Assembly: GCF_003945325.1 (NCBI RefSeq) | Contig: NZ_AP019307.1 | Location: 2,542,001 to 2,606,000, forward strand | Reading direction: 5' to 3' | DNA from: Nocardioides baekrokdamisoli | Lineage (GTDB): Bacteria > Actinomycetota > Actinomycetes > Propionibacteriales > Nocardioidaceae | DNA length: 64,000 nucleotides | In this document: positions 19,854-30,045 of the stretch, in pieces | How the letters are laid out: each line of letters opens with the position of its first letter | Position numbering within the stretch: position 1 is the stretch's first letter | Notes under the pieces: model-generated | Told to the model about the DNA's origin: nothing | Databases searched by the model: none | The model's input: only the letters and a program-made list of their open reading frames with translations | Position numbers and translations under genes: made by a program

Positions 19854-20227
19854 TGAGTGGCTTGTCCCCGATCACCAAGGCAGTTGTCGGCGCATTCGTC
19901 GTCAGCGGAACGATCCACGTCGTCCGTCCGCAGACGTTCGACGCCCTCATGCCCGAGTGGCTGCCGGCGCACAAGGAGATCGTTGTCGGCTCCGGTGTGG
20001 CAGAACTCGTCTGTGCGGCTGCGGTCGTGAACCCCAGGACGCGCCGCATGGGCGCGCTGGCCAGTGCGGCGCTGCTGATCGGTGTCTACCCGGGCAACGT
20101 GCAGATGGCGCTCGGCGCCCAGAAGACGCACAACACCGGATACAAGATCGCCACGCTGGCCCGCCTGCCACTGCAGTGGCCGATGATCAGCGCCATGCTC
20201 AAGACGGCGCGCGAGGCGAAGGCCTAA
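19850..20227 (+). CDS. DoxX-like small membrane protein
   Basis: A 125-aa protein with about four hydrophobic segments and the DoxX-like pattern SGTIHVVRPQTFDALMPEWLP near the N-terminus, then SGVAELVCAAAVV. ATG 19850 overlaps the kelch gene stop; a second ATG at 19853 is equally possible. Its coupling to two secreted beta-propeller lipoproteins suggests a membrane partner for them, possibly redox-linked since DoxX relatives work with thiol or quinone chemistry; this is inference. Confidence 0.72.
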   Translation: MMSGLSPITKAVVGAFVVSGTIHVVRPQTFDALMPEWLPAHKEIVVGSGVAELVCAAAVVNPRTRRMGALASAALLIGVYPGNVQMALGAQKTHNTGYKIATLARLPLQWPMISAMLKTAREAKA

Positions 20228-20240
20228 CTCCCTGCCCAGC

Positions 20241-20309
20241 GGTGGACCGATGTTGCTGGTGAGGCGACTACGGGCCGGATCGGCGCCTCTTCTGTCACTT
20301 CGGTCCACC
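20241..20309. terminator. Nested inverted repeat after the propeller-DoxX operon
   Basis: Outer arms GGTGGACCGA (20241-20250) and TCGGTCCACC (20300-20309) are perfect complements, with inner arms GAGGCG and CGCCTC. No T-tract follows. It probably ends the upstream operon before the proS promoter. Confidence 0.5.
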
Positions 20310-20363
20310 CTCACGTACGCCGCCGGCCGCGGAATCGGTTCGGCTGTGACCCCGGCACCCCAG

Positions 20364-20369
20364 TAGCCT
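20364..20369 (+). promoter_or_regulatory. -10-like TAGCCT before proS
   Basis: TAGCCT ends 7 nt before ATG 20377, consistent with a leaderless proS mRNA. Confidence 0.45.
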
Positions 20370-20376
20370 TGCGCCC

Positions 20377-22140
20377 ATGATCGCCAGGCTCTCGACGCTC
20401 TTCGTACGCACACTGCGGGAGGACCCGTCTGACGCCGAGGTCCCGAGCCACCGGCTCCTCGTACGCGCCGGCTACATCCGTCGTGCTGCTCCCGGCATCT
20501 ACACCTGGCTGCCGCTGGGCCTCCGCGTCCTGCGCAAGGTCGAGGGCATCGTGCGCGAGGAGATGGATGCGATCGGCGCCCAGGAAGTCACCTTCCCGGC
20601 TCTGCTTCCGCGTGAACCGTACGAGGCCACCGGTCGCTGGACCGAGTACGGCGACGGCATCTTCCGTCTCAAGGACCGCAAGGATGCGGACTACCTGCTC
20701 GGCCCCACGCACGAGGAGATGTTCACACTCCTGGTGAAGGACCTGTACAGCTCGTACAAGGACCTGCCGCTGTCGATCTACCAGATCCAGAACAAGTACC
20801 GCGACGAGGCGCGTCCGCGCGCGGGCCTGCTGCGTGGGCGCGAGTTCATCATGAAGGACTCGTACTCCTTCGATGTCGACGACGCCGGCCTGGACGCGAG
20901 CTACAACGCTCACCGTGCGGCGTACATCAACATCTTCGACCGGCTCGGTTTCGAGTACGCGGTGGTCAAGGCCACCGCGGGTGCCATGGGCGGCTCGAAG
21001 TCGGAGGAGTTCCTCGCGAAGGCCGAGGTCGGTGAGGACACCTTCGTACGCTGCGACAACTGCGACTATGCCGCCAACGTCGAAGCCGTCCAGACCCGCG
21101 CACCGCTGGCGATCGACGCCGCCGGCCTCGCGGCCGCGGAGGTCGTCGACACGCCGGGTGCGGAGACGATCGAGAAGCTGGTGGCGTTCCTGAACGCTGA
21201 ACAGGCGCAGGAGCGGATCTGGACCGGAGCGGACACGCTCAAGACCCTTCTCTTCACGATCACTCACGTCGACGGCACCACTGAGGAGCTGGGCATCGGT
21301 GTCCCCGGCGACCGGGAGGTCGACGGGAAGCGGCTCGAGGCGTACCTCGGCGAGGGCATCGAGGTCCAGCTGTTCGGTGCGGCTGACTTCGCCAAGCACC
21401 CGAGCCTCGTCAAGGGATACATCGGTCCCAAGGCCATCATTGCCGAGGGCATCAGGTTCCTGGTCGACCCGCGGGTGGTCGACGGATCGGCCTGGGTCGC
21501 CGGTGCCGATGACCACGGAAAGCACGTCGTGTCGCTGGTCGCCGGTCGGGACTTCACCCCGGACGGCCTCATCGAGGTCGCCGAGGTACGCGACGGCGAC
21601 GGCTGCCCGAACTGTGCCGAGGGCGCGCTGAGCACCGCTCGCGGCATCGAGATGGGCCACATCTTCCAGTTGGGCCGCAAGTACGCGGAGGCGCTCGACC
21701 TCAAGGTGCTCGACGTCAACGGCAAGCTCGTGACGGTCACGATGGGGTCGTACGGCATCGGCGTCACTCGCGCGGTGGCTGCGATTGCGGAGGGCACCCT
21801 CGACGAGATCGGCCTGTGCTGGCCGCGCAACGTGGCGCCGTACGACGTGCACATTGTCGCCGCGGGCAAGGAGGCTGAGATCTTCGAGGCCGCCGAGGCC
21901 TTGGCGAAGGGCCTGGAGGCTGCGGGCATCGACGTCCTGCTCGATGATCGCGCCGGCAAGATCAGTCCCGGAGTGAAGTTCAAGGACGCCGAGCTCATCG
22001 GTGTGCCGACGATCGTGACGGTGGGACGCGGTCTGGTCGACGGGACGATCGACGTCAAGGACCGCCGTACCGGAGAAGCCACTGCGGTCGCAATCGCCGA
22101 TGCTGTGGCCTCGATCACTGCCACTGTGAACAGTCGGTAA
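20377..22140 (+). CDS. proS: Prolyl-tRNA synthetase (bacterial type with editing domain)
   Basis: Charges tRNA-Pro. The 587-aa length is that of bacterial-type ProRS with an inserted YbaK-like editing domain. Class II motif 1 lies near [14 protein letters not shown], motif 2 is [21 protein letters not shown], the insertion spans about residues 220-400, motif 3 is [13 protein letters not shown] and the anticodon-binding domain occupies the last ~110 residues ([11 protein letters not shown] to end). ATG 20377 fits both homology and the upstream -10-like hexamer. Monocistronic. Confidence 0.97.
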   Translation: MIARLSTLFVRTLREDPSDAEVPSHRLLVRAGYIRRAAPGIYTWLPLGLRVLRKVEGIVREEMDAIGAQEVTFPALLPREPYEATGRWTEYGDGIFRLKDRKDADYLLGPTHEEMFTLLVKDLYSSYKDLPLSIYQIQNKYRDEARPRAGLLRGREFIMKDSYSFDVDDAGLDASYNAHRAAYINIFDRLGFEYAVVKATAGAMGGSKSEEFLAKAEVGEDTFVRCDNCDYAANVEAVQTRAPLAIDAAGLAAAEVVDTPGAETIEKLVAFLNAEQAQERIWTGADTLKTLLFTITHVDGTTEELGIGVPGDREVDGKRLEAYLGEGIEVQLFGAADFAKHPSLVKGYIGPKAIIAEGIRFLVDPRVVDGSAWVAGADDHGKHVVSLVAGRDFTPDGLIEVAEVRDGDGCPNCAEGALSTARGIEMGHIFQLGRKYAEALDLKVLDVNGKLVTVTMGSYGIGVTRAVAAIAEGTLDEIGLCWPRNVAPYDVHIVAAGKEAEIFEAAEALAKGLEAAGIDVLLDDRAGKISPGVKFKDAELIGVPTIVTVGRGLVDGTIDVKDRRTGEATAVAIADAVASITATVNSR

Positions 22141-22191
22141 ACCTCTCGGGATCTGCGTCACCTGACCGGGTGGGCCCGCGTTCCATGAGGC

Positions 22192-23505
22192 GTGACCATT
22201 TCTCGACGCACGCTTCTCGGAGCCGCTGGCGCTGTCGCCGGCGGCGCGGGCCTGGCAATGGCGGGAGCGGCTGAGGGCTTCGGCTCGGTCGGTCCCGTGT
22301 CCACCTATCCGGCGCTTCCCGCGCCGGCCGACTCGGGGATCGAACACATCGTCGTCGTGATGATGGAGAACCGATCCTTCGACCACTTCCTCGGGTGGGT
22401 GCCGAATGCCGACGGCAAGCAGGCTGGCCTGACGTACGTCGACCGCTACGGCGTCCCTCAGAAGACCTATCACCTCGCCGCGTTCAACAACTGCGGTTTC
22501 AACGACCCGGACCACTCCTACGAAGGTGGTCGGATCGAGTTCAACGACGGCAAGTGCGACGGGTTCCTCAAGGCAGGTCTCAACGACGTCTCGGCGATCG
22601 GGTACTACGACAAGGCGGATCTGCCGTTCCTCGGACGGGCTGCCCAGGACTGGACGACTTTCGACCGCTACTTCTCCGCGGTGATGGCCGAGACGTACCC
22701 CAACCGCTTCTACATGCACTCCGCACAGACGGACCGGCTGCACAACGGCATGGCCCAGAGCACCCTTCCGACGATCTGGGACAGCCTTGCGGCTGCCGGA
22801 GTCAAGGGCACCTACTTCTTCAACGACGTGCCCTTCACGGCGCTCTGGTACACCAAGCATCTCGCCATCAGTCAGCCGTACGCGCTGTTCAAGACGCAGG
22901 CAGCTCTCGGCCAGTTGCCCGCTGTGTCCTACATCGACCCGCGTTTCGAGGACGAGGCATCAGGTACGTCGAACGACGACCACCCGCACGCGGACATCCG
23001 GGCGGGGGAGGCGTTCCTCAACGAGGTGTACGACGCTGTTCGCACCAGCCCCAACTGGGACAAGACCGTGCTGGTGATCACGTTCGACGAATGGGGCGGC
23101 TTCTACGACCACGTGGCGCCGGAGAAGGCTCCGGATGTGTCCGCGAAGACTGCGCTGCGCGGCTTCCGTGTCCCGACGATCGTCATCTCGCCCCTCGCCC
23201 GCCGCGGCCACGTCGGGCACAACACGTACGACCACACGTCGGTGTTGAAGATGATCGAGTGGCGCTTCGGACTGCCACCGCTGACCGTACGCGACGCGAA
23301 CGCCCGGAACCTGGCTGAGGCTCTCGACTTCTCATCGGTCGCCAGCCCCAACCTGACGGCTCCGGCCTACACCGTTCCCAACTTCACCCCGCTCGGGTGC
23401 ACGGCCGGAACGGGCGTCTCGACCGCCGAGCTCGGCTCGGAATTCTCTGAATGGGGCGACCTCAAGGCTCTCGCCCAGAAGCTGGGAGTGGTGTTGCCGG
23501 TATGA
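22192..23505 (+). CDS. Tat-exported phosphoesterase, phospholipase C-like (PF04185)
   Basis: The 437-aa protein starts with a twin-arginine signal (ISRRTLLGAAGAVAGG) and is predicted to be secreted folded. The metal and nucleophile region of the family is seen in HIVVVMMENRSFDHFLGW, followed by later family residues in VITFDEWGGFYDHVAP and the terminal RVPTIVISPLARRGHVGHN with YDHTSVLKMIEWRF. This family includes non-haemolytic phospholipases C and acid phosphatases; substrate is unknown. Its stop overlaps the next phosphoesterase gene by 4 bp. Confidence 0.87.
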   Translation: MTISRRTLLGAAGAVAGGAGLAMAGAAEGFGSVGPVSTYPALPAPADSGIEHIVVVMMENRSFDHFLGWVPNADGKQAGLTYVDRYGVPQKTYHLAAFNNCGFNDPDHSYEGGRIEFNDGKCDGFLKAGLNDVSAIGYYDKADLPFLGRAAQDWTTFDRYFSAVMAETYPNRFYMHSAQTDRLHNGMAQSTLPTIWDSLAAAGVKGTYFFNDVPFTALWYTKHLAISQPYALFKTQAALGQLPAVSYIDPRFEDEASGTSNDDHPHADIRAGEAFLNEVYDAVRTSPNWDKTVLVITFDEWGGFYDHVAPEKAPDVSAKTALRGFRVPTIVISPLARRGHVGHNTYDHTSVLKMIEWRFGLPPLTVRDANARNLAEALDFSSVASPNLTAPAYTVPNFTPLGCTAGTGVSTAELGSEFSEWGDLKALAQKLGVVLPV

Positions 23506-25064
23506 CCGCCCTGACGTTCGGCCGCAAGGCCGGCTTCCGTCGCATCGTCGCGTCGCTCACCTTCGTGGCCGTCGCCTTCGTCGGCGGCGCCATTGTGCTT
23601 CACAACCACGACGCAGCCGTCCAGCACGACACGCTCGACGCGGTGACCAACAGCAAGATCGCGGCGTACGTGCCGCCGGCCAAGCATGTGTTCGTCATCA
23701 ACATCGAGAACAAGGGCTTCACCAACACCTGGGGAGACGGTGTCGACGGCAATGGCTACGGGATCGGTGCCGGCAATGGCGGCGACCCGTACCTGGCCAC
23801 GACCCTGCGTTCGAAGGGTGCGTTGTTGACCTCGTACTACGGGACGGCCCACAACTCGGAGCCGAACTACATCGCGCAGCTCTCCGGGCAGGGTCCCAAC
23901 CCCGAGATGCAGGGTGACTGCCAGACGTACTCGAATTTCGTCTCGGCGGGTACGGCGGCAATGCATCAGCTCCGTGGCACCGGGTGCATCTTCCCGAAGG
24001 GCACCGCGAGCCTCGCCATGCAGCTGCAGAACTCCCGCCACACGTGGAAGGGGTACGAGGAGGACATGGCGACGCCGTGTCAGCACCCGACTGTCGGCGG
24101 CGTCGACAACACGCAGAAAGCCACCGCGACGTCCGAGTACGCGACGCGTCACAACCCCTTCATGTACTTCCACGACATCATCGACAACCCGACGAACTGT
24201 GCCGCGCACGTCGTACCGCTCACCCAGTTGAGCAAGGACCTGAGCACGTACGGCAGCACTCCCGAGTACTCACTGATCACGCCCGACCTCTGCAACGACG
24301 GACACGACGCACCGTGTGCGAACGGGCAGCCCGGCGGTCTGAAGAGCATCGATGCGTGGATGAAGGTTTGGGTTCCCCGGATCATGGCGTCGCCGGCGTT
24401 CAAGACCGACGGAGTCCTGGTGATCACGGCCGATGAGGCCGACTATCCGGGCTCGGACAACGACATCACTGGTCAGACTGCGTGTTGTGGTGAGACCGCT
24501 GTGAACACCCCGAAGGCGGGGATCACCAACGACGGCGGCGGACTGATCGGCGCCCTGGTGATCTCGAAGTGGACGAAGCCGGGCTCCTGGAGTTCGACGC
24601 CGTACAACCACTACGCGCTGCTGGCCAGCCTCGAGGACATCTTCCGGCTCGGGTACGCGGGGTACGCGAGCGACCCGAACCTGGACCACTTCGGCCTGGA
24701 CGTCTACAACTCCGGCTGGGACCAGGCGACCCCGAGTCCGACCCCGACCCCGACACCAGTCGTCACGAAGCAGCGGACCTACATCGGCCTCACCTACAGC
24801 CACGAGGTGCTGCCGGTCGGTCAGGTGACGCGGGAGACGTTCGCGGTGCACCCTGCGTCGATGGTGACCGGGACCCTCAAGGTGTCGATCATCGGCCCGG
24901 GCGTGAACATCCTGAAGTACATCAACCTCACCCATGCGATGGGTGGCGTGGTCAGCTTCAACGTGAAGCCGACCGGCCGCGGTTCGATCGCCGTCAAGGC
25001 GCAGTACTACGGCGACTCGGCCTGTACGCCATCGAGCATCTCGAGGTACTTCAACGTGCGTTAG
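23502..25064 (+). CDS. Secreted phosphoesterase (PF04185) with C-terminal Ig-like domain
   Basis: Encodes 520 aa with an N-terminal membrane segment or signal (RIVASLTFVAVAFVGGAIVL). The catalytic domain has HVFVINIENKGFTNTWG, the acid-phosphatase-like YYGTAHNSEPNYIAQLSGQ, and VLVITADEADYPGSDND. A PTPTPTP linker near residue 415 leads to a ~100-residue beta-rich domain (YIGLTYSHEVLPVGQ to the C-terminus) not present in its neighbour. ATG 23502 overlaps the upstream stop. Several Cys suggest disulfides and an extracytoplasmic site. Probably phosphate scavenging or lipid hydrolysis. Confidence 0.83.
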   Translation: MTALTFGRKAGFRRIVASLTFVAVAFVGGAIVLHNHDAAVQHDTLDAVTNSKIAAYVPPAKHVFVINIENKGFTNTWGDGVDGNGYGIGAGNGGDPYLATTLRSKGALLTSYYGTAHNSEPNYIAQLSGQGPNPEMQGDCQTYSNFVSAGTAAMHQLRGTGCIFPKGTASLAMQLQNSRHTWKGYEEDMATPCQHPTVGGVDNTQKATATSEYATRHNPFMYFHDIIDNPTNCAAHVVPLTQLSKDLSTYGSTPEYSLITPDLCNDGHDAPCANGQPGGLKSIDAWMKVWVPRIMASPAFKTDGVLVITADEADYPGSDNDITGQTACCGETAVNTPKAGITNDGGGLIGALVISKWTKPGSWSSTPYNHYALLASLEDIFRLGYAGYASDPNLDHFGLDVYNSGWDQATPSPTPTPTPVVTKQRTYIGLTYSHEVLPVGQVTRETFAVHPASMVTGTLKVSIIGPGVNILKYINLTHAMGGVVSFNVKPTGRGSIAVKAQYYGDSACTPSSISRYFNVR

Positions 25065-25084
25065 AGGTCCGCAACGGGCAGATG

Positions 25085-25128
25085 AAGTGATCATGGACGC
25101 GGCACGCCCGCGTCCATGATCACTTTTC
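25085..25128 (+). terminator. Stem-loop terminator before rimP
   Basis: A perfect 17-bp stem (25085-25101 with 25109-25125) around a 7-nt loop, followed by TTTT (25124-25127). This is a canonical intrinsic terminator separating the phosphoesterase pair from the rimP cluster. Confidence 0.93.
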
Positions 25129-25140
25129 GCCCACTCCCGA

Positions 25141-25146
25141 TAGGGT
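25141..25146 (+). promoter_or_regulatory. -10-like TAGGGT upstream of rimP-nusA-infB cluster
   Basis: TAGGGT lies just after the terminator and 64 nt before rimP. Unlike many genes here, rimP has a good AGGAGG ribosome binding site (25197-25202), so this would give a leadered transcript. Confidence 0.4.
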
Positions 25147-25209
25147 TGTCCCACCAGCGCGCCGAGGTGGGCGCATCGGCGACAACTCAAGGTTCAGGAG
25201 GCTCCAGCG

Positions 25210-25728
25210 ATGGAATCGGTGGCACGCTCCGGACCGGCCCGCGACACCCTGGGCCCGATCGAGCCCGACCTGGTGACCGCACTGCAGGCCGCCGGCTATG
25301 ACCTTGAAGCGATCGAACTGACTCCTGCGGGCAAGCGACGGGTGCTGCGGATCGCGGTCGACAAGGACGGCGGCATCACGCTGGACGACGTCGCCGAGGC
25401 CACCCGGTTGATCAACGATGTGCTCGACACGACGACCGTGCTCGGCGAGCAGCCGTACACGCTGGAGGTCACCTCCCGCGGTGTCGACCGTCCGCTCACG
25501 CTCGAACGGCACTGGCGCCGCAACATCAGTCGGCTGGTCAAGGTCACCCTGCTCGAGGGCGGTGTCGTGACCGGACGCATCATCAGCGCCGACGACGCAG
25601 CCGCGATCCTCGAAGAGGACGTGAAGGGCAGGAAGAGCCGGCAAGAGGTCGCGTACGCCGACGTCGCGAAAGCTGTCATCCAGATCGAGTTCACACAGCG
25701 CCGATCCAACGACGTAGAGGAGTCCTGA
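25210..25728 (+). CDS. rimP: Ribosome maturation factor RimP
   Basis: Needed for 30S subunit maturation. The 172-aa protein shows the RimP N-terminal half ([37 protein letters not shown]) with [11 protein letters not shown] marking the family, then the SH3-like C-terminal domain ([15 protein letters not shown]). ATG 25210 has AGGAGG 7 nt upstream. Its TGA overlaps the nusA ATG, the usual rimP-nusA arrangement. Confidence 0.95.
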   Translation: MESVARSGPARDTLGPIEPDLVTALQAAGYDLEAIELTPAGKRRVLRIAVDKDGGITLDDVAEATRLINDVLDTTTVLGEQPYTLEVTSRGVDRPLTLERHWRRNISRLVKVTLLEGGVVTGRIISADDAAAILEEDVKGRKSRQEVAYADVAKAVIQIEFTQRRSNDVEES

Positions 25729-26705
25729 TGGACATCGACCTGAATCTGCTCCGCATGCTCGAGCGCGAGCGCGGCATCTCCTTCGAGCACCTGGCCGAAG
25801 CGATCGAGCAGGCGCTGCTCTCGGCGTACCACAAGGCTCCGCACACGAACCCGAACGCACGGGCTCTCCTCGACCGCAAGACCGGCCACGTGACCATCCT
25901 CGCTGCAGAGATCGACGCTGAGGGCACCCAGGTCGGCGAGTACGACGACACCCCGGTCGACTTCGGGCGGATCGCTGCGACCACAGCCAAGCAGATCGTG
26001 CTGCAGCGCATCCGCGACGCCGAGGACGAGATCAAGTTCGGTGAGTTCTCCGGCAAGGAGGGCGACATCGTCTCCGGCGTGATCCAGCAGGGCCGCAACC
26101 CCGACGACGTGATGGTGGACCTCGGCTCGCTCGAGGCGATCCTGCCGATGATGGAGCGCGTGCCGGGGGAGAACTACGACCACGGATCCCGGATCAAGTG
26201 CCTCGTCACCTCCGTACGCAAGGGGATGCGCGGACCGCAGATCACGCTGTCGCGCTCGCACCCGGGCCTGGTCAAGAAACTCTTCGCGTTCGAGGTGCCG
26301 GAGATCGCTGACGGCACCGTCGAGATCGCCGCGATCGCCCGTGAGGCCGGCCACCGCACCAAGATCGCGGTGAAGTCGACGAAGCCCGGGGTCAATGCCA
26401 AGGGCGCCTGCATCGGGCCGATGGGCCAGCGCGTACGCAACGTGATGGCCGAGCTCAACGGGGAGAAGATCGACATCGTCGACCACTCCGACGACCCGGC
26501 CGCGATGGTGGCCGCGGCGTTGTCTCCCGCCCGCGTCACCGAGGTGCAGATCCTGGACCTCGATGCCAGGGCCGCCCGCGTGATCGTCCCCGACTTCCAG
26601 CTGTCGTTGGCGATCGGCAAGGAGGGTCAGAACGCCCGCCTTGCAGCGCGTCTGACCGGCTGGCGGATCGACATTCGATCCGACGAGGAATCCCCGTCCG
26701 CCTGA
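25728..26705 (+). CDS. nusA: Transcription elongation/termination factor NusA
   Basis: RNA-polymerase-binding factor for pausing, termination and antitermination. In 325 aa it has the N-terminal RNAP-binding domain (about 1-105), S1 domain ([19 protein letters not shown] on), and KH1/KH2 ([20 protein letters not shown] and [17 protein letters not shown]). The C-terminal acidic repeats of E. coli are absent, as usual in actinobacteria. Overlaps rimP by 1 bp. Confidence 0.97.
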   Translation: MDIDLNLLRMLERERGISFEHLAEAIEQALLSAYHKAPHTNPNARALLDRKTGHVTILAAEIDAEGTQVGEYDDTPVDFGRIAATTAKQIVLQRIRDAEDEIKFGEFSGKEGDIVSGVIQQGRNPDDVMVDLGSLEAILPMMERVPGENYDHGSRIKCLVTSVRKGMRGPQITLSRSHPGLVKKLFAFEVPEIADGTVEIAAIAREAGHRTKIAVKSTKPGVNAKGACIGPMGQRVRNVMAELNGEKIDIVDHSDDPAAMVAAALSPARVTEVQILDLDARAARVIVPDFQLSLAIGKEGQNARLAARLTGWRIDIRSDEESPSA

Positions 26706-26731
26706 GTTAACGGACTCGTTGCCTCGACAGG

Positions 26732-26737
26732 TAGAGT
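26732..26737 (+). promoter_or_regulatory. -10-like TAGAGT before ylxR
   Basis: TAGAGT sits 9 nt before GTG 26747 and no Shine-Dalgarno is visible between them. A weaker case than those with 6-nt spacing. Confidence 0.3.
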
Positions 26738-26746
26738 TTCCCGCTG

Positions 26747-27058
26747 GTGGCACGCCAAGAGACTGAGCTCGCACAAGCATGCGAGACCGCAGAGCCGATA
26801 CGGACCTGCGTCGGTTGTCGACAACGTGCCAGCAAACGCGAGTTGGTGCGGGTGACTGCAGTGATCCGACACGGCCAATCGGTCGTCGAGCCGGACATTG
26901 AGGGTGCCGTGCCCGGCCGTGGGGCGCACCTGCATCCCACGATCGAGTGTTACGACCTCGCGGTGCGCCGGAAGGCGTTCGCCCGGGCCTTGCGGCTCGA
27001 GGGCGGGCCGTCCAGTGCACCGGTGGGTGCGTACGTGGCGGGTCGCGTGACCGAATGA
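26747..27058 (+). CDS. ylxR: YlxR-family RNA-binding protein
   Basis: Small 103-aa protein of the nusA-infB cluster. The diagnostic phrase is RTCVGCRQRASKRELVRV (residues 23-40), with RGAHLHPTIECYDLAVRRKAFARAL in the C-terminal half. YlxR homologues bind RNA or modulate transcription, including rnpB in Bacillus. The GTG start leaves a 41-bp gap after nusA. Confidence 0.92.
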   Translation: MARQETELAQACETAEPIRTCVGCRQRASKRELVRVTAVIRHGQSVVEPDIEGAVPGRGAHLHPTIECYDLAVRRKAFARALRLEGGPSSAPVGAYVAGRVTE

Positions 27059-27194
27059 CCAACGACTGTCGGTATCTACTAGAAGCGTGGAGCACTCGCT
27101 CATGAGCACTCGATGAGTACTTTCCGATGAGCTTTCTCACCAACCCATAACGGTCGTTCCACCCCAACTTGGTGGACGGCCAGAAGGAACAACT

Positions 27195-29966
27195 GTGGCC
27201 AACACCAAGGTTTCTGACCTCGCCAAGAAGTACGGCACCACCTCCAAGGATGTCGTCGAGAAGCTGAAGAGCGTCGGCGAGTACGTCAAGGGCCCCTCCT
27301 CGGCGATCCTCCCGCCGGTGGAGAAGAAATTCGCCGACACCTACGGCTCCGAACTGCTCTCCAAGATGAAGCCGGCCGCCGCTGCGCCGGCCGCTGAGGC
27401 ACCTGCCGCGGCTCCGGCTGCTCCGGCGGCTGCCGCTCCGGCCGCGCCCGCTGAAGCTGCCCCGAGCACCGGTCCCAAACCCGGTCCCAAGCCTGCTCCG
27501 GCGCCTGCCGCCGAGCCTGAGGCTCCGGCGGCCGTTGCCCCGGCCGCGCCCGCTGCCACGGAGGCTCCGGCAACTCCGGCCGCCCCTGCTGCCGCTGCGC
27601 CTGCCGCACCGCGTACGGCTCCGCGCCCCGGCGCTCCCCGCCCGGGCAACAACCCGTTCGCCTCCAGCCAGGGCATGGGCCGCAAGCCCGCTCCGGCTCC
27701 TCGTGACAACACCCCGGGCGCAGTCCCGGGCGTACCGCGGCCGCCGGCGGCTCGCGACGGTGCTGCCCCGGCGCGTCCGGGCATGCCTCGTCCGAACCCG
27801 GCCATGATGCCGCGCAACTCGGCCTTCGGTGCGGGCGCTGCCCGTCCGGGTGCCCCCGGTCGTCCGGGTGCCGCTGGCGCTGGCGCTGGCCGTCCCGGTG
27901 CCGGCGGCGCAGGTCGTCCTGGCGGCGGTGGCTTCGGTGGTCGTCCTGGTGGCGGTCCCGGTGCCGGTGGCGCTCCGGGTGGCGGCGGTGGTTTCGCCGG
28001 TCGCCCCGGTGGCGGCGGCCCGAACCGTCCCGGTCAGCGTGGACAGGTCGGCGGCGCCTTCGGCAAGCAGACCGGCAAGAAGGGTCGGAAGTCCAAGCGC
28101 GCGAAGCGCCAGGAATTCGAGGCCATGGAGGCTCCGACGATCGGTGGCATCCGCGTCCGCAAGGGCAACGGTGAGACCGTACGTCTGGCCCGTGGCGCCT
28201 CGCTGACGGACTTCGCCGAGAAGATCAACGTCGATCCGTCGCAGTTGGTCCAGATGCTGTTCAGCCTGGGTGAGATGATCACCGCGACCCAGTCTGTCGG
28301 TGACGAGACTCTCGAGCTGCTCGGTGAGGAGCTGAACTACATCGTTCAGGTCATCTCGCCCGAGGACGAGGACCGCGAGCTGCTCGAGTCCTTCGACATC
28401 GAGTTCGGCGACGAGGGCGACGCGGACGACTGGGTCGTACGCCCGCCGGTGGTGACCGTCATGGGTCACGTCGACCACGGTAAGACGCGCCTCCTCGACG
28501 CGCTGCGCAACGCCAACGTCGTGGCAGGCGAGGCCGGTGGCATCACCCAGCACATCGGTGCGTACCAGGTGACCACGACGGTCGAGGACACCGAGCGCAA
28601 GATCACCTTCATCGACACCCCCGGTCACGAGGCGTTCACCGCCATGCGTGCCCGTGGTTCGCAGGCCTCCGACATCGCGATCCTCGTGGTCGCGGCGGAC
28701 GACGGCGTCATGCCGCAGACGGTCGAGGCGCTCAACCACGCCAGGGCTGCCGGCGTACCGATCGTGGTGGCGGTCAACAAGATCGACAAGCCGGACGCCG
28801 ACCCGACCAAGGTCCGCGGCCAGCTCACCGAGTACGGGCTGATTCCCGAGGAGTACGGCGGCGACTCGATGTTCGTCGACGTCTCGGCGAAGGCCGGTCT
28901 CAACCTCGACAAGCTGCTCGAGGCTGTCGTCGTGACGGCGGACGCGGCGCTCGACCTCCGGGCCAACCCGACGCAGGATGCTCAGGGTCTGGTCATCGAA
29001 GCGCACCTCGACCGCGGTCGCGGTCCGGTCGCCACGGTGCTCGTCCAGCGCGGCACGCTGCGTGCCGGTGACTCGATTGTCGCCGGTCCGGCCTTCGGTC
29101 GCGTTCGCGCCATGCTCGACGAGTACGGCAACGAGATCGACGAGGCCTCCCCGGGTCGTCCCGCCATGGTTCTCGGTCTGTCGGCCGTACCGGGCGCTGG
29201 TGCCTCCTTCCTGGTCGTCGAGGACGACCGGATGGCTCGCCAGATCGCCGAGCAGCGTGAGTCGCGTCAGCGTGCCGCGCAGTTGGCGAAGCGTACGGTC
29301 CGCCGCACGCTCGAGGACTTCATGAAGACGATGGAGAAGGGCGAGTCGCAGACTCTCAACCTCATCCTCAAGGGCGACGTGTCGGGCTCCGTCGAGGCGC
29401 TCGAGGACGCTCTGGCGAGCATCGACGTCGGTGGCGACGAGGTCTCGATCCGCGTCATCGACCGTGGTGTCGGTGCGATCACCGAGACGAACGTCGACCT
29501 GGCGGCCGCGTCCGACGCGATCATCATCGGCTTCAACGTCCGCCCGCAGGGCAAGGCGACCGAGCTGGCAGACCGCGAGGGCGTGGAGATCCGATACTAC
29601 ACGGTGATCTACCAGGCGATCGACGAGATCGAGGCCGCGCTCAAGGGCATGCTCAAGCCGGAGTACGAGGAGGCCACCCTCGGCCAGGCCGAGATCCGCG
29701 CGCTCTTCAAGAGCTCGAAGATCGGCAACATCGCCGGTTGTATGGTCACCAGCGGTGTCATCCGTCGCAATGCCAAGGTGCGCGTCCTTCGCGACAGTGC
29801 CGTCATCGCCGACAACCTCGACCTGGCCTCGCTCAAGCGCGAGAAGGACGATGCGTCGGAGGTCCGCGAGGGCTTCGAGTGCGGTCTGGTCCTGAAGAAC
29901 TTCCAGGACATCCGCGAAGGCGACATCATCGAAGCGTTCGAGCTGCGCGAGATCGCTCGCAGCTGA
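27195..29966 (+). CDS. infB: Translation initiation factor IF-2
   Basis: GTPase that places initiator tRNA on the 30S subunit. The 923-aa protein has an N-terminal IF2_N domain (residues 1-55), a long disordered Ala/Pro-rich stretch (about 55-200) and a Gly/Arg/Pro-rich stretch (about 200-290), a second IF2_N-like segment ([16 protein letters not shown]), then the G domain with GHVDHGKT (near 424), DTPGHEAF and NKIDKPDAD, and domains II-IV. GTG 27195 has GAAGGA 6 nt upstream. Flanked by 136 bp without a gene on the 5' side. Confidence 0.98.
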   Translation: MANTKVSDLAKKYGTTSKDVVEKLKSVGEYVKGPSSAILPPVEKKFADTYGSELLSKMKPAAAAPAAEAPAAAPAAPAAAAPAAPAEAAPSTGPKPGPKPAPAPAAEPEAPAAVAPAAPAATEAPATPAAPAAAAPAAPRTAPRPGAPRPGNNPFASSQGMGRKPAPAPRDNTPGAVPGVPRPPAARDGAAPARPGMPRPNPAMMPRNSAFGAGAARPGAPGRPGAAGAGAGRPGAGGAGRPGGGGFGGRPGGGPGAGGAPGGGGGFAGRPGGGGPNRPGQRGQVGGAFGKQTGKKGRKSKRAKRQEFEAMEAPTIGGIRVRKGNGETVRLARGASLTDFAEKINVDPSQLVQMLFSLGEMITATQSVGDETLELLGEELNYIVQVISPEDEDRELLESFDIEFGDEGDADDWVVRPPVVTVMGHVDHGKTRLLDALRNANVVAGEAGGITQHIGAYQVTTTVEDTERKITFIDTPGHEAFTAMRARGSQASDIAILVVAADDGVMPQTVEALNHARAAGVPIVVAVNKIDKPDADPTKVRGQLTEYGLIPEEYGGDSMFVDVSAKAGLNLDKLLEAVVVTADAALDLRANPTQDAQGLVIEAHLDRGRGPVATVLVQRGTLRAGDSIVAGPAFGRVRAMLDEYGNEIDEASPGRPAMVLGLSAVPGAGASFLVVEDDRMARQIAEQRESRQRAAQLAKRTVRRTLEDFMKTMEKGESQTLNLILKGDVSGSVEALEDALASIDVGGDEVSIRVIDRGVGAITETNVDLAAASDAIIIGFNVRPQGKATELADREGVEIRYYTVIYQAIDEIEAALKGMLKPEYEEATLGQAEIRALFKSSKIGNIAGCMVTSGVIRRNAKVRVLRDSAVIADNLDLASLKREKDDASEVREGFECGLVLKNFQDIREGDIIEAFELREIARS

Positions 29967-29976
29967 TCGGTTTCCA

Positions 29977-30031
29977 CGTATCTGACGCCCGTCGTCCGTC
30001 CCGCAGTGGTCGGCGAAGGGCGTCAGATACG
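29977..30031. repeat. 14-bp perfect inverted repeat between infB and rbfA
   Basis: CGTATCTGACGCCC (29977-29990) and its exact complement (30018-30031) enclose 27 nt, filling most of the 79-bp infB-rbfA gap just upstream of the rbfA ribosome binding site. No U-tract follows, so it may be a processing or attenuation structure rather than a full terminator. Confidence 0.85.
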
Positions 30032-30045
30032 ACGACAGGAGAGTC

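Noticed and set aside
20228..20376. tRNA or riboswitch upstream of proS
   Set aside because: The nested inverted repeat does not fit a cloverleaf or T-box; T-boxes are also rare in front of actinobacterial proS as far as I know.
20311..22860. An 849-codon minus-strand reading frame across proS and the first phosphoesterase
   Set aside because: Shadow of real genes on the plus strand, with low-complexity composition.
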